The position numbers and the translations under genes were made by a program. Of a DNA stretch of 64,000 bases, positions 24,701 through 37,566 are shown piece by piece. How positions within the stretch are numbered: the stretch's first letter is position 1; every line of letters starts with the position of its first letter. The notes under the pieces are model-generated. The model was not told where the DNA came from, ran no database searches, and worked only from the letters and a program-made list of their open reading frames with translations. This DNA comes from Coffea arabica (lineage: Eukaryota > Streptophyta > Magnoliopsida > Gentianales > Rubiaceae). The stretch lies in the NCBI RefSeq assembly GCF_036785885.1, contig NC_092322.1:16142466-16206465 (forward strand), written 5' to 3'.

Positions 24701-26062
24701 GATTAGTATTGATAACGTTTTCCTTGGGGATCAGCCTATGCCCAAAATTATCAAGCTTATGGTATGATACGTAGACAATTGTTGATGGAGGAGGTTTTCA
24801 TATGATCAATGACAGAACCAGAACACTTGCTTTGAGGGGGTGACTTTCATATATATATGTATATACTTTAGGGTTAATTTTAAAATTTGGTAGATATTTA
24901 AGGGTATAAATAATTTTACCTGTAAAAAGATAATCTTGAAAACTTTCAAAATATTAGGGAAGAGATAAATTTGTAGGACTTTGGGGTGACGGATGGGCCC
25001 TCCCGACCTCCCCTATATTTGTCCTTACATGTGATTTAGAAGTCTCGAATTCAAATCATTAAACGATCGATAAGAGTCTACCGTTGATTCTCTCACATAA
25101 AAAACAAATAAGTTAAAAGGAAAAATGGGTTCTCTATAGTAATTCTGACTTACAAGAGCAAGGCATTGGCTGAATATATAAAGTGCACCTCAACAGTGTA
25201 ATCTTTCAAGAAAAACACCTTTTTCCATGTTCAAGAAGGGGAAAAAAAAAAATTCTGACTTGGGTTAATACACAGCAGCAATCAAATGTTTCCCAATACC
25301 TTGATAACTAAATTGACACAATATTCACATCAAAAGTAGGAGAAATTCCCTCGAATTCTGTTAATAATCAACAAATCAAAATAGAAAAGGTTATCCAACT
25401 GCAAAATTTATTAGATGGTCGACAAATTTGTTTCCAAACTAAAACCCGACCTGAGCAACTTGGCTTTTATAGCCTAAGTCCCCTATGTCAATAGCTCCTT
25501 GATTCTTATGCAAAATTCTGAATGTCCAAGAACATCCCATACCAACAAATTTGTTGCTTGCCAGCATCTGAATTCCACCATGACAATGTCCATCCCATCT
25601 TTGGCCTATTCTCCTCACCAAACAATAAACTGGGTAAGGACACTTGTTTTTGTTGTATAGTGGTCAGAAAATCTTTTGCTTTGGCTAATGTTATTCTTGT
25701 ATATATTCCACATAAGTCAAAACTTTGTATTGCAAACAAAGGAGCTAGATATGCATATCGTAACTATGTGATCCAATGATGTGACATGAGTGAAAAAAAT
25801 AATGATGCTGATGATAGGTGTGAGAGAGAAAATATTAACTTCTGAGGTACAAGGACAGTTCTTGTTTTACCTTCTGTTTTGGATATGAAGGATAAAAAAT
25901 TATTAATTGTTCTGACTTTTAGGCTTGGCTGGTTACAGTGTTTGCTAAAGATAAGTTTCAAAAATTAGACAATATTGAAGAATCAAGTGCTTTAAAATTT
26001 GGTTCAATTATTTTCTAAGTAAATGTGATTTTAAAACATGCTTGAAAATTTTGCACAATATA
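21795..26062. other. Long intergenic region, no gene recognised
   Basis: The first few hundred bases upstream of 21794 are the GA20-oxidase promoter side; I find no confident TATA box. The rest is AT-rich with poly-T tracts (22327, 23746) and A tracts (24280). Short open frames at 22660-22866 (+), 23628-23843 (-) and 25439-25779 (both strands) have no family resemblance. 24830-25020 has a TGACGGATGGGCCCTCCCGACCTCCCC stretch within decayed repeat-like DNA that I cannot classify. Confidence 0.4.
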
Positions 26063-26540
26063 ATTGTGACATTAACTGCTAAATAGGAGGAAAATAACAT
26101 TTGGCAATCCAAAAGTGCTTTCAATGTTCCATCAAGAGGAGGAAAGTTGAGTGGCTTCAAGGATGAGAACAAAAAACAACAAAAATTTATGTTAGTGGAA
26201 CCTTACTCAATCAATTTTGAGATTATTTTCTGAATAATTATTAGGATTACAATCAAAACGCCACCTCAAGTAATGCATATTTCTCACTATGCCCTACTTA
26301 TTGTCCAGTTGGATCAATCCACAACATCTTTGAATTTTGCAATTTTAGTAAAGTCAGCCTAGCAACCCCAGCTTCAATCATTTCATAATGTGAGGTACAC
26401 ATATTATGGCAAGGAGAATTATGCTTTCAATCGAATCAACAATTTGTCAAAATCATAATTTTTGTTGTTATTATGTGAAGGGTATATTTGTCTTTTCATT
26501 TCTGAGAATGTGGAATCACACTTTTTTACCACACTTGATG
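26063..26540. repeat. Left copy of a diverged direct repeat pair
   Basis: Shares ordered blocks with 27565-28085: GGAGGAAAATAACATTTG, GGATCAATCC, GTGAGGT, GGTATAT.TGTC and CATTTCTGAGAATGTGGAA. The copies are about 1.5 kb apart in the same orientation. The identity is not known; it could be an old retrotransposon terminal-repeat pair or a segmental duplication. Confidence 0.5.
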
Positions 26541-27564
26541 CTTTCACTGAGGGTGCATTTGTATGTTTAGTTGAATATGTGCATCTAGAATGATTGAGAA
26601 ATGTGTAGTGATTGAGAAATGTGTAAAAGAAATATTCATCAAAATTGTAAATTTTTTTTTTTTTTTGTGAAAAATAGCAGTCCAAACAGGGTCTAAAGGT
26701 AGTGACAATCCTTGATTTGGCAATACCAGGCTAGATATAAAATTTATCATTATCTATACTTAAAAATGTTAATTAAGAAGTAAAGGCATTAATTTTTAAT
26801 TACTACCAGAGATGGTTGCAAATATAAACTCATTCAATCAAATGGAGTATTTTTCTAGACACGAAGAAAAAAAAAAGACAGAAATTACACTGGTGGTATA
26901 ATACTAGATATCAAATTACAAAAATCACATCTACGATTCAATGCTTAATATGGTTTAAAAGAAAAAAAAATTAATCCTTTATCGACAAATTGATAACACG
27001 AATAATCATAAAAATCATATGATATTTTTGTGGGAGGAGGCAAGAAATTTCAACATTTTTTTTTTGAAGAGTAGGGGAGGGGGGGGGGGGAAGACAAAAT
27101 GAGGAGTTAACATAAAATTTTATAAAATGTTATAGTAACAAAAGCAATTTCGTAGAAGTTAGAGGGCCAACCACGCCTGCTGATCACCCATGCCACTTTT
27201 ACTAATTTGTCAACACTGTCCTCGACATTGCACCTTTTTTCTTCCTGGTTTTGGGTGACAGAACCAAAACACTACACTTGCTGCCAAATGAATAAACAGA
27301 CAAACACAAAGAACTGGGGGTAGTTAAGTAATTCACCAGGATTTTAATTGTCTAGGAAAAGTATGTGTCCAAGAAATGCAATACTTCTCCTTTGAAGTTT
27401 ACTTTTCTGTGTAACCCTCCTTAAATTTTTTTTTTTATATAAAAAAATAAGGCTTCAAGAAGTAGACAGACCTTCATGAACACACACCCTGTTAATCTGT
27501 GAACAAGTAGTTTTTTAGGTGAATTTGATTTTTAATGCTTTAAGATTTTAAACATTATTGTTGT

Positions 27565-28085
27565 CACATTAATTGCTAGATTGGAGGAAAATAACATTTG
27601 CCATCTAAAAGCATTTGAAAGTTACCTCGAAACAACCAGGATTGATGCTGGCTAAGGATTGATCCGGACACTCCTGTGTCGACAAAAAAAAAAAAAAAAA
27701 AAAAAATGATGCTGGCTAAGGAAACATATCCTAGGCAATTCTCGGCTACATTTTTGAATGAATATTGGGCAAATTTTACAAATGCCTCCTCAAAGAATGC
27801 ATGTTTTGGATTGCCCACTTCATTGTCCAAAGGGATCAATCCAAACCTCTAATCCTTTTAATTTTCCAATCTAGTGAAGTTGACCAGCAATCCAATCTCA
27901 TTTCTCATGTGAGGTTCAATATTGTTGCAAGAAGAAGGGAAACAAAAAATGTGTTGGGCCAGAAGAATATGCATTAATGGCATGTTTGTATGGATATCAT
28001 GATTTTCATTTATTTTCTTATTTTTAGAAGGTATATCTGTCACTTCAATTTTAAGCATGTGGAACCAGACAGTTTTTACAAAATT
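27565..28085. repeat. Right copy of a diverged direct repeat pair
   Basis: Partner of 26063-26540. Block order is the same: GGAGGAAAATAACATTTGCC, then GGGATCAATCC, CTAGTGAAGTTGACC, TGTGAGGTTCAA, GGTATATCTGTC and CATGTGGAACCAGA. It is interrupted by the small poly-A insertion at 27659-27706. Confidence 0.5.
27643..27722 (+). mobile_element. Tiny 5'-truncated poly-A retroinsertion
   Basis: A 16-base perfect direct repeat TGATGCTGGCTAAGGA (27643-27658 and 27707-27722) flanks only 48 bases: about 25 bases ending TCCTGTGTCGAC, then a run of about 23 A. A long target duplication with a poly-A tail is the signature of target-primed reverse transcription (SINE, LINE or mRNA). The source sequence cannot be named from 25 bases. 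Confidence 0.75.
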
Positions 28086-28601
28086 TTTGCTGTTATTAAG
28101 GTTACATATGCCTTTTCGATGGAATATGTGCATCTGCAATTGACAATACTGGATTGGAAAAAAAAAAAAAAAGATTTGCCAAGTTGATTATATTATGTTA
28201 AAGTACGTAAATTGAAAATTTTAGGAGGCGCATTCATTTAACTGAATACTGAGGAGTGTCAGTGTTTGCTTTTGGTAATCAAGCCGATGTATTTTTAGTA
28301 ACAACTTCGGTAGTGTTCTAAAGATATTACACAATAGTTATTAAACTGACCCCAAAAAGTGCTCGGTGAGAGGTGGATCAATGACTTACTGATTCAACCG
28401 ATAGCTGGTGGTTGAACAAGTCGCTATAATATAATTTTTATATTATAATTCACACTTTTGAGTACAAAATATAGGATAAAACATGTCATAGAAATAATCC
28501 ATCTTTCATTGTTAACAACTCTTGCGAACTATTCAAATAATCTTGCATTGTCCAGAAATGACACAAAGCATTTGAAAGAAATTCTAAATAAAAATAAGCG
28601 A

Positions 28602-29475
28602 TAATTTCAAAAACCTCCGGAGAGGTTTCTAACAATTTCGCCATCCTCTGTTGAGATTCTAAGAACATCACTAACCTTCCTTGAAACCAATTTTTTTGTA
28701 ACAATTCTGCCCAATTAAAGAAAGAAAAAAAAAAGCAACAATAAAAAAAATAATTTCAAGTGTGAGAATATTTATTTATGCCAAAAGTGCCCCTCAACTA
28801 TTATACTAGTTAGATTAAATATTTGATCTAACTTTTTAATTCGCCTATGAAGCCATTACTACACATGATCAACAAAAATTTCAATCATCCATAACAAAAA
28901 ATAACAACTTCCGTAGCTTAAGATTGTCATTATCACCACAACTATAAGAAAAATTAACCCAACTGAAATCTCTTTATATTCAATTCCTTTATTTGTCAAG
29001 TACATAAATTGGAAAAAGGATGTCTAGTATTGGATCCCTTTTTAGATGCTCCAAATTAGATTTTCCTTTTTTACATTTTAAAGTATGGTTAATTTAGTTT
29101 GTAAACGGCTTAATTGTTTCTCATGTCTAAATCCTTTAATTTATCAAGTGCATTACACCTGATTTCTTTAATTTGTCAAGTATATAAAAATTAAAAAAAT
29201 ACACCTAGTATTGGCTCTATTTTTGGATGGCAAATTAATTAACTTTCTACAATCCAAATTATGGTTAATATAGTTAGCAAATGTTTAACTATTTTCCTTC
29301 ACATACATCTGTAAAGTATCCTAAATTATAAGGGCAATAGAGTCATTTGGCAATTAGTGATGTAAGTGTTAGGTCTCAAATGACTGATAAGGGAGGTAAA
29401 TGAAATTTCTAAAACCTCAGGGCAATGTAGTTAAACTGTTAGAAACTTTAGGAGAGGTTTCTGAAATTGTCCCCA
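28602..29475. mobile_element. TIR element with GGACAATTTCAGAAACCTC-type ends
   Basis: The left end GATAATTTCAAAAACCTCCG, then GAGGTTTCTAACAATTTCGCC, is matched in inverted orientation at the right end (GGGGACAATTTCAGAAACC TCTCC on the opposite strand, then TTTCTAACAGTTTAAC). Interior AT-rich and non-coding, with a loose internal duplication around 28980 and 29160 (TTTATTTGTCAAGTACATAAATTG-like). The exact boundaries and superfamily are uncertain. Confidence 0.5.
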
Positions 29476-31058
29476 AAAACAAATTTGTGCAAGTTCCCTT
29501 AGTGTCCTTATAATTTTGAAATTGGTTTTAATTCAATTAGAAGACAGTCTCTAAATGTGCACACAGAAAAATACAAAGGCACATGCAATTACATATCCAC
29601 ACAAATTTGCCGACATTATTGTATCAAAATGATCATTGCAGACGTTTAGGTGCATCAGCCGAAGTAATACAAGCAATGAAAAAGCAATCGCATGGAGTAA
29701 TCTCTTTGAGATTTATACCTAGGAATTTACTCCCTGATTATTTCTTTCCACTTAAAATTACATGTAAAATCATGCACACAGAGCACTGAATTTTCCATTC
29801 CCTTTTTTCGGGTAAGAAAAAATTTTGATGATTTCAACACCAATCGCTACTATGGATAAAAACACGTCTCCAAAATCACAAGTCACTAACAAAAATATTA
29901 ACAGATTACTTATCAACGCAACCCTCACATCTTACCAACACACTCCTCACACACATCTATAAAAGGAATCGAATACAACCTTTCGTGAGAAAATGATCAA
30001 TCCTTACCAATTAAACCGACATATAATGGTAAATTATTTTCATTAAAAGTAGTGGATAGCAAGTGATTTTTGTTTGGACAGCTTGGAAACTTTTATCACA
30101 AACCACGCTGATAAACCCCTGTCTCAACTTCCAACTAAAATGTATAAAATGTTTTTGAGTTGTTTAGTCTACTTTGTAGAATGGGATTTTCTTTGGACCA
30201 CAAGTACAGTGTTTGCTGCAGATAAAATCACATCATGGCAATTTGTGTCAATGGTCCACTTGAGCATTTTGAAAAAAAAAAAAAATGCTACATGGTTATA
30301 TCTGACCGCTTAACTTAGTCCAGATCATTTGCCTTTAATCATCCTCGAGGCTCAAATGAACAACACTGATAACACTTGCCCAGAAAAATGCATTTTTTTC
30401 AAAAGATCATTACACATTGACTCATGTAGCACAACTAACCAAAACTAATGCAACCATGTAAATGGAATTTTTTTTTTTTTTTTTGGAGTGCAACATATAA
30501 GGGGAACTTAAATGCAGCAGCCCCTTCTGATCATTTCTTGCTGGTTTACAGTCATTTGTTGGCATAGCTACCTGAACCTATAAGAGAATGCTGAACTGTG
30601 CAATTCATGAACTATAACATGGCAGTGGGTTAACTATGGTTATAACAGCAGAGGTCAGCTCGAGTCATTACTAATATGAGCAGGAATAATAGACACATAC
30701 ATACAACATGGATTAAATGTACAGCAGTAAAAACTACAGTGCAACTTGTCTACTCAAAAAAGCCAAAGGTTATGGTAGCAGAGATCGACAGTTGCTAAGA
30801 GCATGCCATCTTAGGCTCTTTTGCCTAAAAACCATTTCCCACTTTTAACTCAAGGTGAAAAATTTTCAACTGTTTTACATTTTGTGCACCAAAGAGAGAT
30901 GATACGTGGTAGAGGTGAAAAGTAAAGATAAGTATATGGGAGATAGAAGAATTCTTACAGAGGTAGCAAGTGCACCAAATTAAATCACTAGCATGCCAAA
31001 ACAGAGGCAATAGGATTTACATAAATACACCAGCTATACTTCAAAAACATGTACGAGG
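29476..31058. other. Downstream flank of HDA19-like gene, no separate gene
   Basis: The region just left of 31059 is presumably the 3' UTR of the minus-strand deacetylase gene. Further left is AT-rich DNA with poly-A and poly-T tracts (30272, 30465). Short open frames at 29583-29789 and 30074-30313 show no family resemblance. Confidence 0.45.
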
Positions 31059-34000
31059 TCAAGGATTCTTGTCAACAGGCGGATCAAATGGCTTACTTGA
31101 ATTTCCAGGTTCCAATTTAACATTTGGTTCATCTACAGCAGCCAATACTGAATTTGGTTCCTGATGAACAATTGCAAACATGAACATTAGCATTATGGAT
31201 TGTTTGTTTTATAGATGGAAGTATGTGGATACACCTTTAAACCAGCTGACTCTGTAAGCATTGGGTCTGCTTCTCTTGGCCGCTCATCTTCATCCATATC
31301 ATCCTGAAGATTGGAAAACAACAATTGGTTATTCAGCGGGAAAGAGTAGCATAAAGAAAGTCCAGCAGCCCCAAGTTTAATCTCCATTTTGTTGGGGAAA
31401 AAAATACTAATTGAATCCATATATGTCTAAGAAATAATAATCCAACTTCTAGCAGGTGTGTCATATTAAAACGAAAAAAAATCTGAATGAATAAAAGAAA
31501 ACAGCACTTACAGATTGCAGAATTTATTTTTTTAGTATAGGTGGAAGGGCACGAACCCGGGACCTCTCACTTACACTCCCTTCCATTGAACCACCCACCA
31601 ACCCATCCCTCCCGCCTTACAGATTGCAGAATTAACAGGACTAGTCTGTAGAGAAACTCATGTTTCTGAATGTACAAGAGTATCAACCAATAGCTAACAC
31701 TCTTTAGAAAAGAGTCTTTACAAGACAAGCTCTTTTGGTGTATAAAATTAAAGATCAAAAACCAAACCTATGAGATTTATGCACACCAAGGTCACCAAGA
31801 TAACTGTATTCTGGATTTCTGTCACCTCATCTTGTTTCAATAAAAGTAGGAAGGAAACAATTCACAGAACAGTAAAAATCTCCTTCATTGTCCAATGGCT
31901 AACAGTTGAAATGAAAAGGAGCACTAATTAGTAAAATAGGAAGTGGGCATGGAAGCCAACAAAGATGTAACAAGACAGACCATTAACATTATGAGTTCCA
32001 TATCATTTCAGAGGCATTTCAAATGTTAACAGTTTCATTTCCAATAATAACTAGATGATTGCTACAACAAATACAATTTTGTTTCAAGCTTTCTTACAAG
32101 GGCAACCACCAAGCAAGGGGAAAAAGAAAACCTTTACATGCAACTAATGCATTATATACTTGAAGTAATCGGTAAAGTATCAAATTTCCTGCATTAAGTA
32201 AAAGACTATTAAGGAATTCTAAGTTTTGTATCCTTGAGAAGACAATGGCATTTCCTGATGGAATATCAACATGATCACTTTATAGCATGTTTTTCTACAA
32301 TAGAGCACTATTCTAGGATAAAGCTGAAGTAAAAGTAAAACATACCGTTTCCTTTGATTCAGGCTCAACATATTCCCTCTTCACTCCACTAGACAAAGGA
32401 ACACTGTAGGATAAAAGAAGACACAGCGCAATTTGTTGTTCAGAAGCACACTCAAGATAAAAACTCACAAAAAATAAACTACTCAAGCAAAACATACCAA
32501 TCATCTCCATCCATGTTTACATCAGAATGAGGATCCCATTTTCCATCTTCCTCATCTTGATCTTCATCCGCCTGAGTCAAGCAAAGCAAGAAAACTGTTA
32601 TTCCACTCATAGAAGGAAGAGTTATTGTGCATCAAGTAGATCAAAATATTTTGTAAAGAAATGTATCTGCCTTGAGTTATATAAGGTGAAAATGTCAAGC
32701 TTCCCTAATGACACTGGTAGTGCAACACTTTGTCAATGCAGTTTGTCTAAGCCAATTTCTCCTAGTTTCTCTACAGGCAATGTGAAGAAAATTGGGGTGG
32801 TGATCAAGATTACTTCCTGACAACCCCATAAAAGGAAATTGAATGAAAAAAGACCAAGGCTTAAAATAACGACAATATTTGTTATTCATTAATACAAATG
32901 TTCTGCTGTTAAGGCAATATTAGTTATTCCTATAAAAAAATTTACTGTTAATTTAAGTGAAGTCAATAGACGCTGTCAAATTAGTATTTAAGAACTATAT
33001 TCAAGAGGTTCAACCTTGACATCAAGTCAAAAGGCAACCATGACCAATATCACATGTGAGACTCGGAGAAGGTTTAAAGATGAAGGGGGCTTGATTTAAT
33101 AATACGAAGTAAAACTACATAGCCTTTTCAATAAGATCGTAGTAAACCTCAGAAGATGTCATTTGTCTTTTATAAAGGAACTGGATAATCTTTCTTAAAT
33201 CCAACAAACTTCCCAGAAAACAAGAAAAGCCATAAGTAGGACACAGGACAGTATCTAAAACAAACCTCAGGAAGTTCAGTATCCGGGGGTCGCTCCAGGA
33301 ATTGCACGCTGGGTGCATGCTGAAGTTTTGAGAGATTATCAAGAAGCTTTGCTCGGATGTCTTCTAAAATCTGACGAGAATTTTTATTTTCCATGTTACT
33401 TGGGGCAACATGAAGAGTATAGTCTGGACCAAAATATTCAAAATATTCATGCTGGGGCATCTTGTCTTCAAGTTCCATCCCAAGTGCGACACCAGTCTGC
33501 AGAAAAAGGTTAGAGAAGATGTAAGGCAACCACATGTCTAATCTTTTCCCTTTTCATTTTATCAGATGTTCTTTTGGCTGAAGCTTCTACAAATTCCTTT
33601 GGTATTTTCTTTTTTTGCCTGCTTGACAGGGTGAGTTTCAGAAGAGATATGCTCCCAATTTTTTGCCACATTCTCATCATGACCACTTTGGCACACCAAT
33701 ATTTCAGTGAAGGTGCTTCACAAAACAGGGGGGGGGGGGGTAAAACAAGTTTTTTGCACAATGTGAATGAAGAGTTCCATGTGAAAACAGTAAACCTAAA
33801 TATATGCAGAAAGAAAAATAGACAGCAGCGGAATAAAACTAATCAATTTTAAGGTTGAAACCACAAAAATAATTCAGCATGGACCCAATAGATGTGTCAC
33901 AATTAGAAATCCCTCGAATTCCTAGAACATGTTTTCTGTATACCCATTAAGCCCAAGAGCTCATAATCGCCCTCTATAATTGCAGGAAGACAAGACGAGC

Positions 34001-37000
34001 CTTAACTTCACCTGACTAATGCTTCTCTAATACTAAAAAAGAATGCCACTCAGAACATCCAAAGGTAAAACATTCATTTTTAACAATAAAGATGATGAAT
34101 TACTTCCGTCCTTACTCCAATCAAATATGTTGAAAGCAAAGTAAGGTACATCAATAAATAATCTTGACATGACTGTGTAGTTCCCGCAGATAACTTCAAA
34201 TTTCCTACATGCTAAGCATAAGCAAGAAATTAAGTGTGACAGTTAGGTTTCTTTGTTTGGTCCTTGGGTGGGAAAAAGCATGGGAGGAAATATCTCATGT
34301 TCGTGACTTTTAATGCCAGCAGAATATACCACTCTCTCCCTCCCCTCCCCCTCCCCAAAAAAAACCCCCCCACCCCTTTTCTATCTCATACACATGCATA
34401 CGCATGCATGGAAACTCACAGCAGTAGCAAGTCTGTGCTCACAAACTGCTATGATAGTATAGTACTGGATTGGAACAAACCCTCCAAGCATGCATATAAC
34501 TGTTTCATTTGGGTAATATGCCTACTGTATAGTTCATCTTTACGGAAAACATTAATTTAGTATATCACATCCTTCAAGTTTAAGCCACTTTTTTCCAAAG
34601 TCAATGCAGTTGTTTCATGGCCACGATGGATTTCACAAGTCTTATATGGGAAAACATACAAGGATAGCTACTACATTCCAACAATTACATCAAGGAGATG
34701 TTTATCAAAACTAGTTTAGAGAAAATATAAAATTGAAAAGCAGAAATGAGGCTTCCAACATATTGTGACAAGATGATTTCAAGCAAAAGTAGCATGTATT
34801 ACCTCGTAACACCAGCAACGAGCAACATTACGTATTGTGTAGCCACCTCCACCAAGCAACAGCAGTGGGACATTAAATGATCTCATGTATCTTACACATT
34901 CTGCATGACCCTTAATTGACAAGTTAAAGCAACCCAACCTGTCTCCAGACAAGGAGTCAGCACCACATTGCAAGACCACTGCACCAGGCCTAAAAACCTC
35001 CATCACTTTGCCCATTATCGGCTTGAACAAAGATTGATAGCTGTCATCATCAATTCCATCATCTAGTGGAACATTAAGAGAGTAATACTTCCCCTTTCCA
35101 AATCCAAGGTCTCGTAAATCCCCGGTACCAGGAAAGTAATCTCCAAATTTATGAAATGAAACAGTCATGACCCTGTCTGTAGTATAAAATGCCTCTTCAA
35201 CACCATCCCCGTGATGAATATCAATGTCAACATACAAAACACGCTGCACAACAGATTACAACAAGACAAATCAGCTAATGCGTAAATTGATGAGATAGTT
35301 ATTGCACAAGAATCAAATGCATATCATACTTAGTTAAAATTTATAGATCCTAATACATATTGTTCATTAATACCTATTACCTTCACACCATCCAGCATGT
35401 AAAAGTAAAATTTTTCAAATGGTCCGAAAGGCAACTTTAGTCACCATGAAAACTAATCTTATAATTTCTATAGAAAAGGTCAAAGTGAGGAGAGGTAGCA
35501 AAAGTCAGTGCAAAACCTAGCTTCCCCTTGTTCAGATGGGAGGTGAAGGGCAGGGGTCTTCCAACCCAAATAGAAGGATTTGAAGAGGTGAAACACCAAA
35601 TGACTGGCCAAAAAAAGGGATGACTGTATTTTCCCTAACTTGAATTTAGAATCTAAATTAAGAGAAAAAAATTTAGTGGCTAAAAAGTGTAACTAGTTTA
35701 TTACTCAACTCTCCTGTCCAAAAGAAAAGGGGGAGAAAAAAGATGAAAAATAGAATACATCCATTACCTAGATGGTGAATTTTTAACCCCCACCATATCC
35801 TTCTCTGCAAACCAGGTGCATAGAAGTTCTCAAGCCACAATTCTATATGTTTTATCATTTATACAGGAAGACAAGGATGTTTATACCCACTATAAAGGAT
35901 TCAAGTCTCATTACGAGCTCAAAATATCCTGAACATGGTAACTAGAATAACGAAGATTACAGTTTAGGGCTAAAAAGGCAAACCAAATGCCTAGGCATAT
36001 CCTAAAACCATAATATCATTCAAATTCGAAGTCTTGTCCTTACATCACAGGTAGCTTTGGCATGTTAAGAAGCTTATCCTCCTCCTTTTATTTTTAGAAC
36101 AACCCAAAAGGACCAGATCAAAATGGAGAGTATACTACTTTGACAAAATATCAATTTTGAAAATTCATTTCATAATGCACCACTTCCTTAAAATATATAC
36201 GCGACTATTCCTAGCACAATCAATGGCAGGCAGCAAGCTTATTAAATTCCAAAAAATAGAGTTCAGCATAGCAAAGATAAAGTACAAGCCTACCCAACAA
36301 AGCCAGAAGATTTAATCAATTAATATCATAATCTACATCTCAACAAACCGTATTTTAATTGTCAACCTGGTACCTTCAGCATACACAGAAAAATGGAACA
36401 GGTCCTGCAGAAAATTTAGAAGCTCATTTCCCAATCAAAAAATTGGATTACAGTAATCCAATTCATGAGAAGAAACCCCCACAAAAATAAAAGGGGTTAA
36501 TGGAGAGAAAGGACACAGTCAACAAATTCAAACAAAGAGTATAAAGTTCTTTAAACTGGATCTCATTCACTTGTACCAGTCAGAACATCTCAATTTCAGC
36601 ACTATATGAAATGCCCTGACAAAAACCATATTTTGCAATATAATTTTTACACATTGAAATAAAACAACTTTCAAATTTTCTACAATAGTCATGGCCAGGG
36701 AGCTCTACACACAATTATAGTTGACTCAGAAACAAGCTTCAGCTATCTAGTTTATCCAAATTAGCCACTTTATGGCATTATAAATCACCTGAAATAAATA
36801 CCAGAAATAGAATACGTAAAGTATACACTGGCCATAGAAGCAAGCCAAAAATACATGCCAACTGATGCAACAACTGAAACATTAATAGGCTTTCATAATC
36901 TCTACGTTTTTAATACCAGAGATATAAAAAGTAAAGGCTTCATTAGCCATTTAGACAAGCCATAACTAGTTAAGACCATGAAGTAAGGAATTAAAAAACC

Positions 37001-37535
37001 AACCAACCTCATGCACTTTAAGAAGTTCCAATATTGCAAGCACTATATCATTCACATAGCAGAAACCCGAAGCCTCACATTTCTTAGCATGATGCAACCC
37101 ACCAGCCCAATTTACAGCAATATCACAATGTCCATGGTTCAACTTCACAGCCCCACCCACAGAGCCTCCAGCATATGTTTGACAGAATGAGTACAGACCA
37201 TCAAAAACAGGACAATCCTCACCAACATTAAATCTTTTAAGCTGCCTCAACTGATCTTGTTGAGTTTCAGGAGTTATACAACGCAAGAAAGAAACATAAT
37301 CGTCTGCATGAAACCTGCAGAGATCCTTTTCCCTGGCAGGATTGGGCTTTAAAACATGCATATGCTGCAGCAACCCATAATGTGCAAGAAGAGCATGTGT
37401 CATCCGAATTCTGTGAGGTTTCATTGGATGACCTTGCCCATAATAGTAGTTCCCAATCTCTGGGTCATAGAAGTAACTGACTTTCCTTTTCACCCCATCT
37501 GGTCCAGACAGTAAGGAATTACCTCCAGTTTCCAT
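31059..37535 (-). CDS. HDA19: Class I histone deacetylase, HDA19-type
   Basis: Exons on the minus strand are 37535-37008, 35243-34803, 33496-33266, 32571-32498, 32403-32346, 31303-31235 and 31160-31059; they join in phase to 500 residues. It is a nuclear zinc-dependent lysine deacetylase of the RPD3/HDA1 group, normally acting in co-repressor complexes. Catalytic residues are all present: the His148-His149 dyad, zinc ligands Asp184, His186 and Asp272, and Tyr311 in GGGGYT. The first exon ([27 protein letters not shown]) and the NMENKNSRQ and [10 protein letters not shown] blocks match HDA19 rather than HDA6. After residue about 400 the tail is acidic (DEDQDEEDG, then DDMDEDE), with a short KRE patch, as in HDA19. 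The start is the ATG at 37535; an upstream in-frame TTG is not a start. The last exon is divergent and less certain. Confidence 0.94.
31525..31615 (-). mobile_element. tRNA-type SINE copy 2, in HDA19 intron 5
   Basis: A 91-base body on the minus strand with an A box (TGGTTCAATGG), a B box (GGTTCGTGCCC), the family landmark GGGAGTGTAAGTGAGAGG, and a poly-A tail. An 18-base perfect target duplication CTTACAGATTGCAGAATT flanks it (31507-31524 and 31616-31633), so the insertion is fairly young. It sits in the intron between coding exons 5 and 6, in the same orientation as the gene. Confidence 0.85.
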
Positions 37536-37566
37536 TGCCAAACTTCAAACACTCTCAGACCAATGC

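Noticed and set aside
24830..25020. Possible LTR remnant with GGGCCCTCCCGACCTCCCC
   Set aside because: No partner repeat, primer-binding site or polypurine tract could be found in the window.
31525..31615. A tRNA gene on the basis of A and B boxes
   Set aside because: There is no cloverleaf, and the poly-A tail and 18-bp target duplication show a SINE.
37533..37541. HDA19 start two codons upstream at 37541
   Set aside because: The codon there is TTG, not ATG; the ATG at 37535 matches the known protein start.
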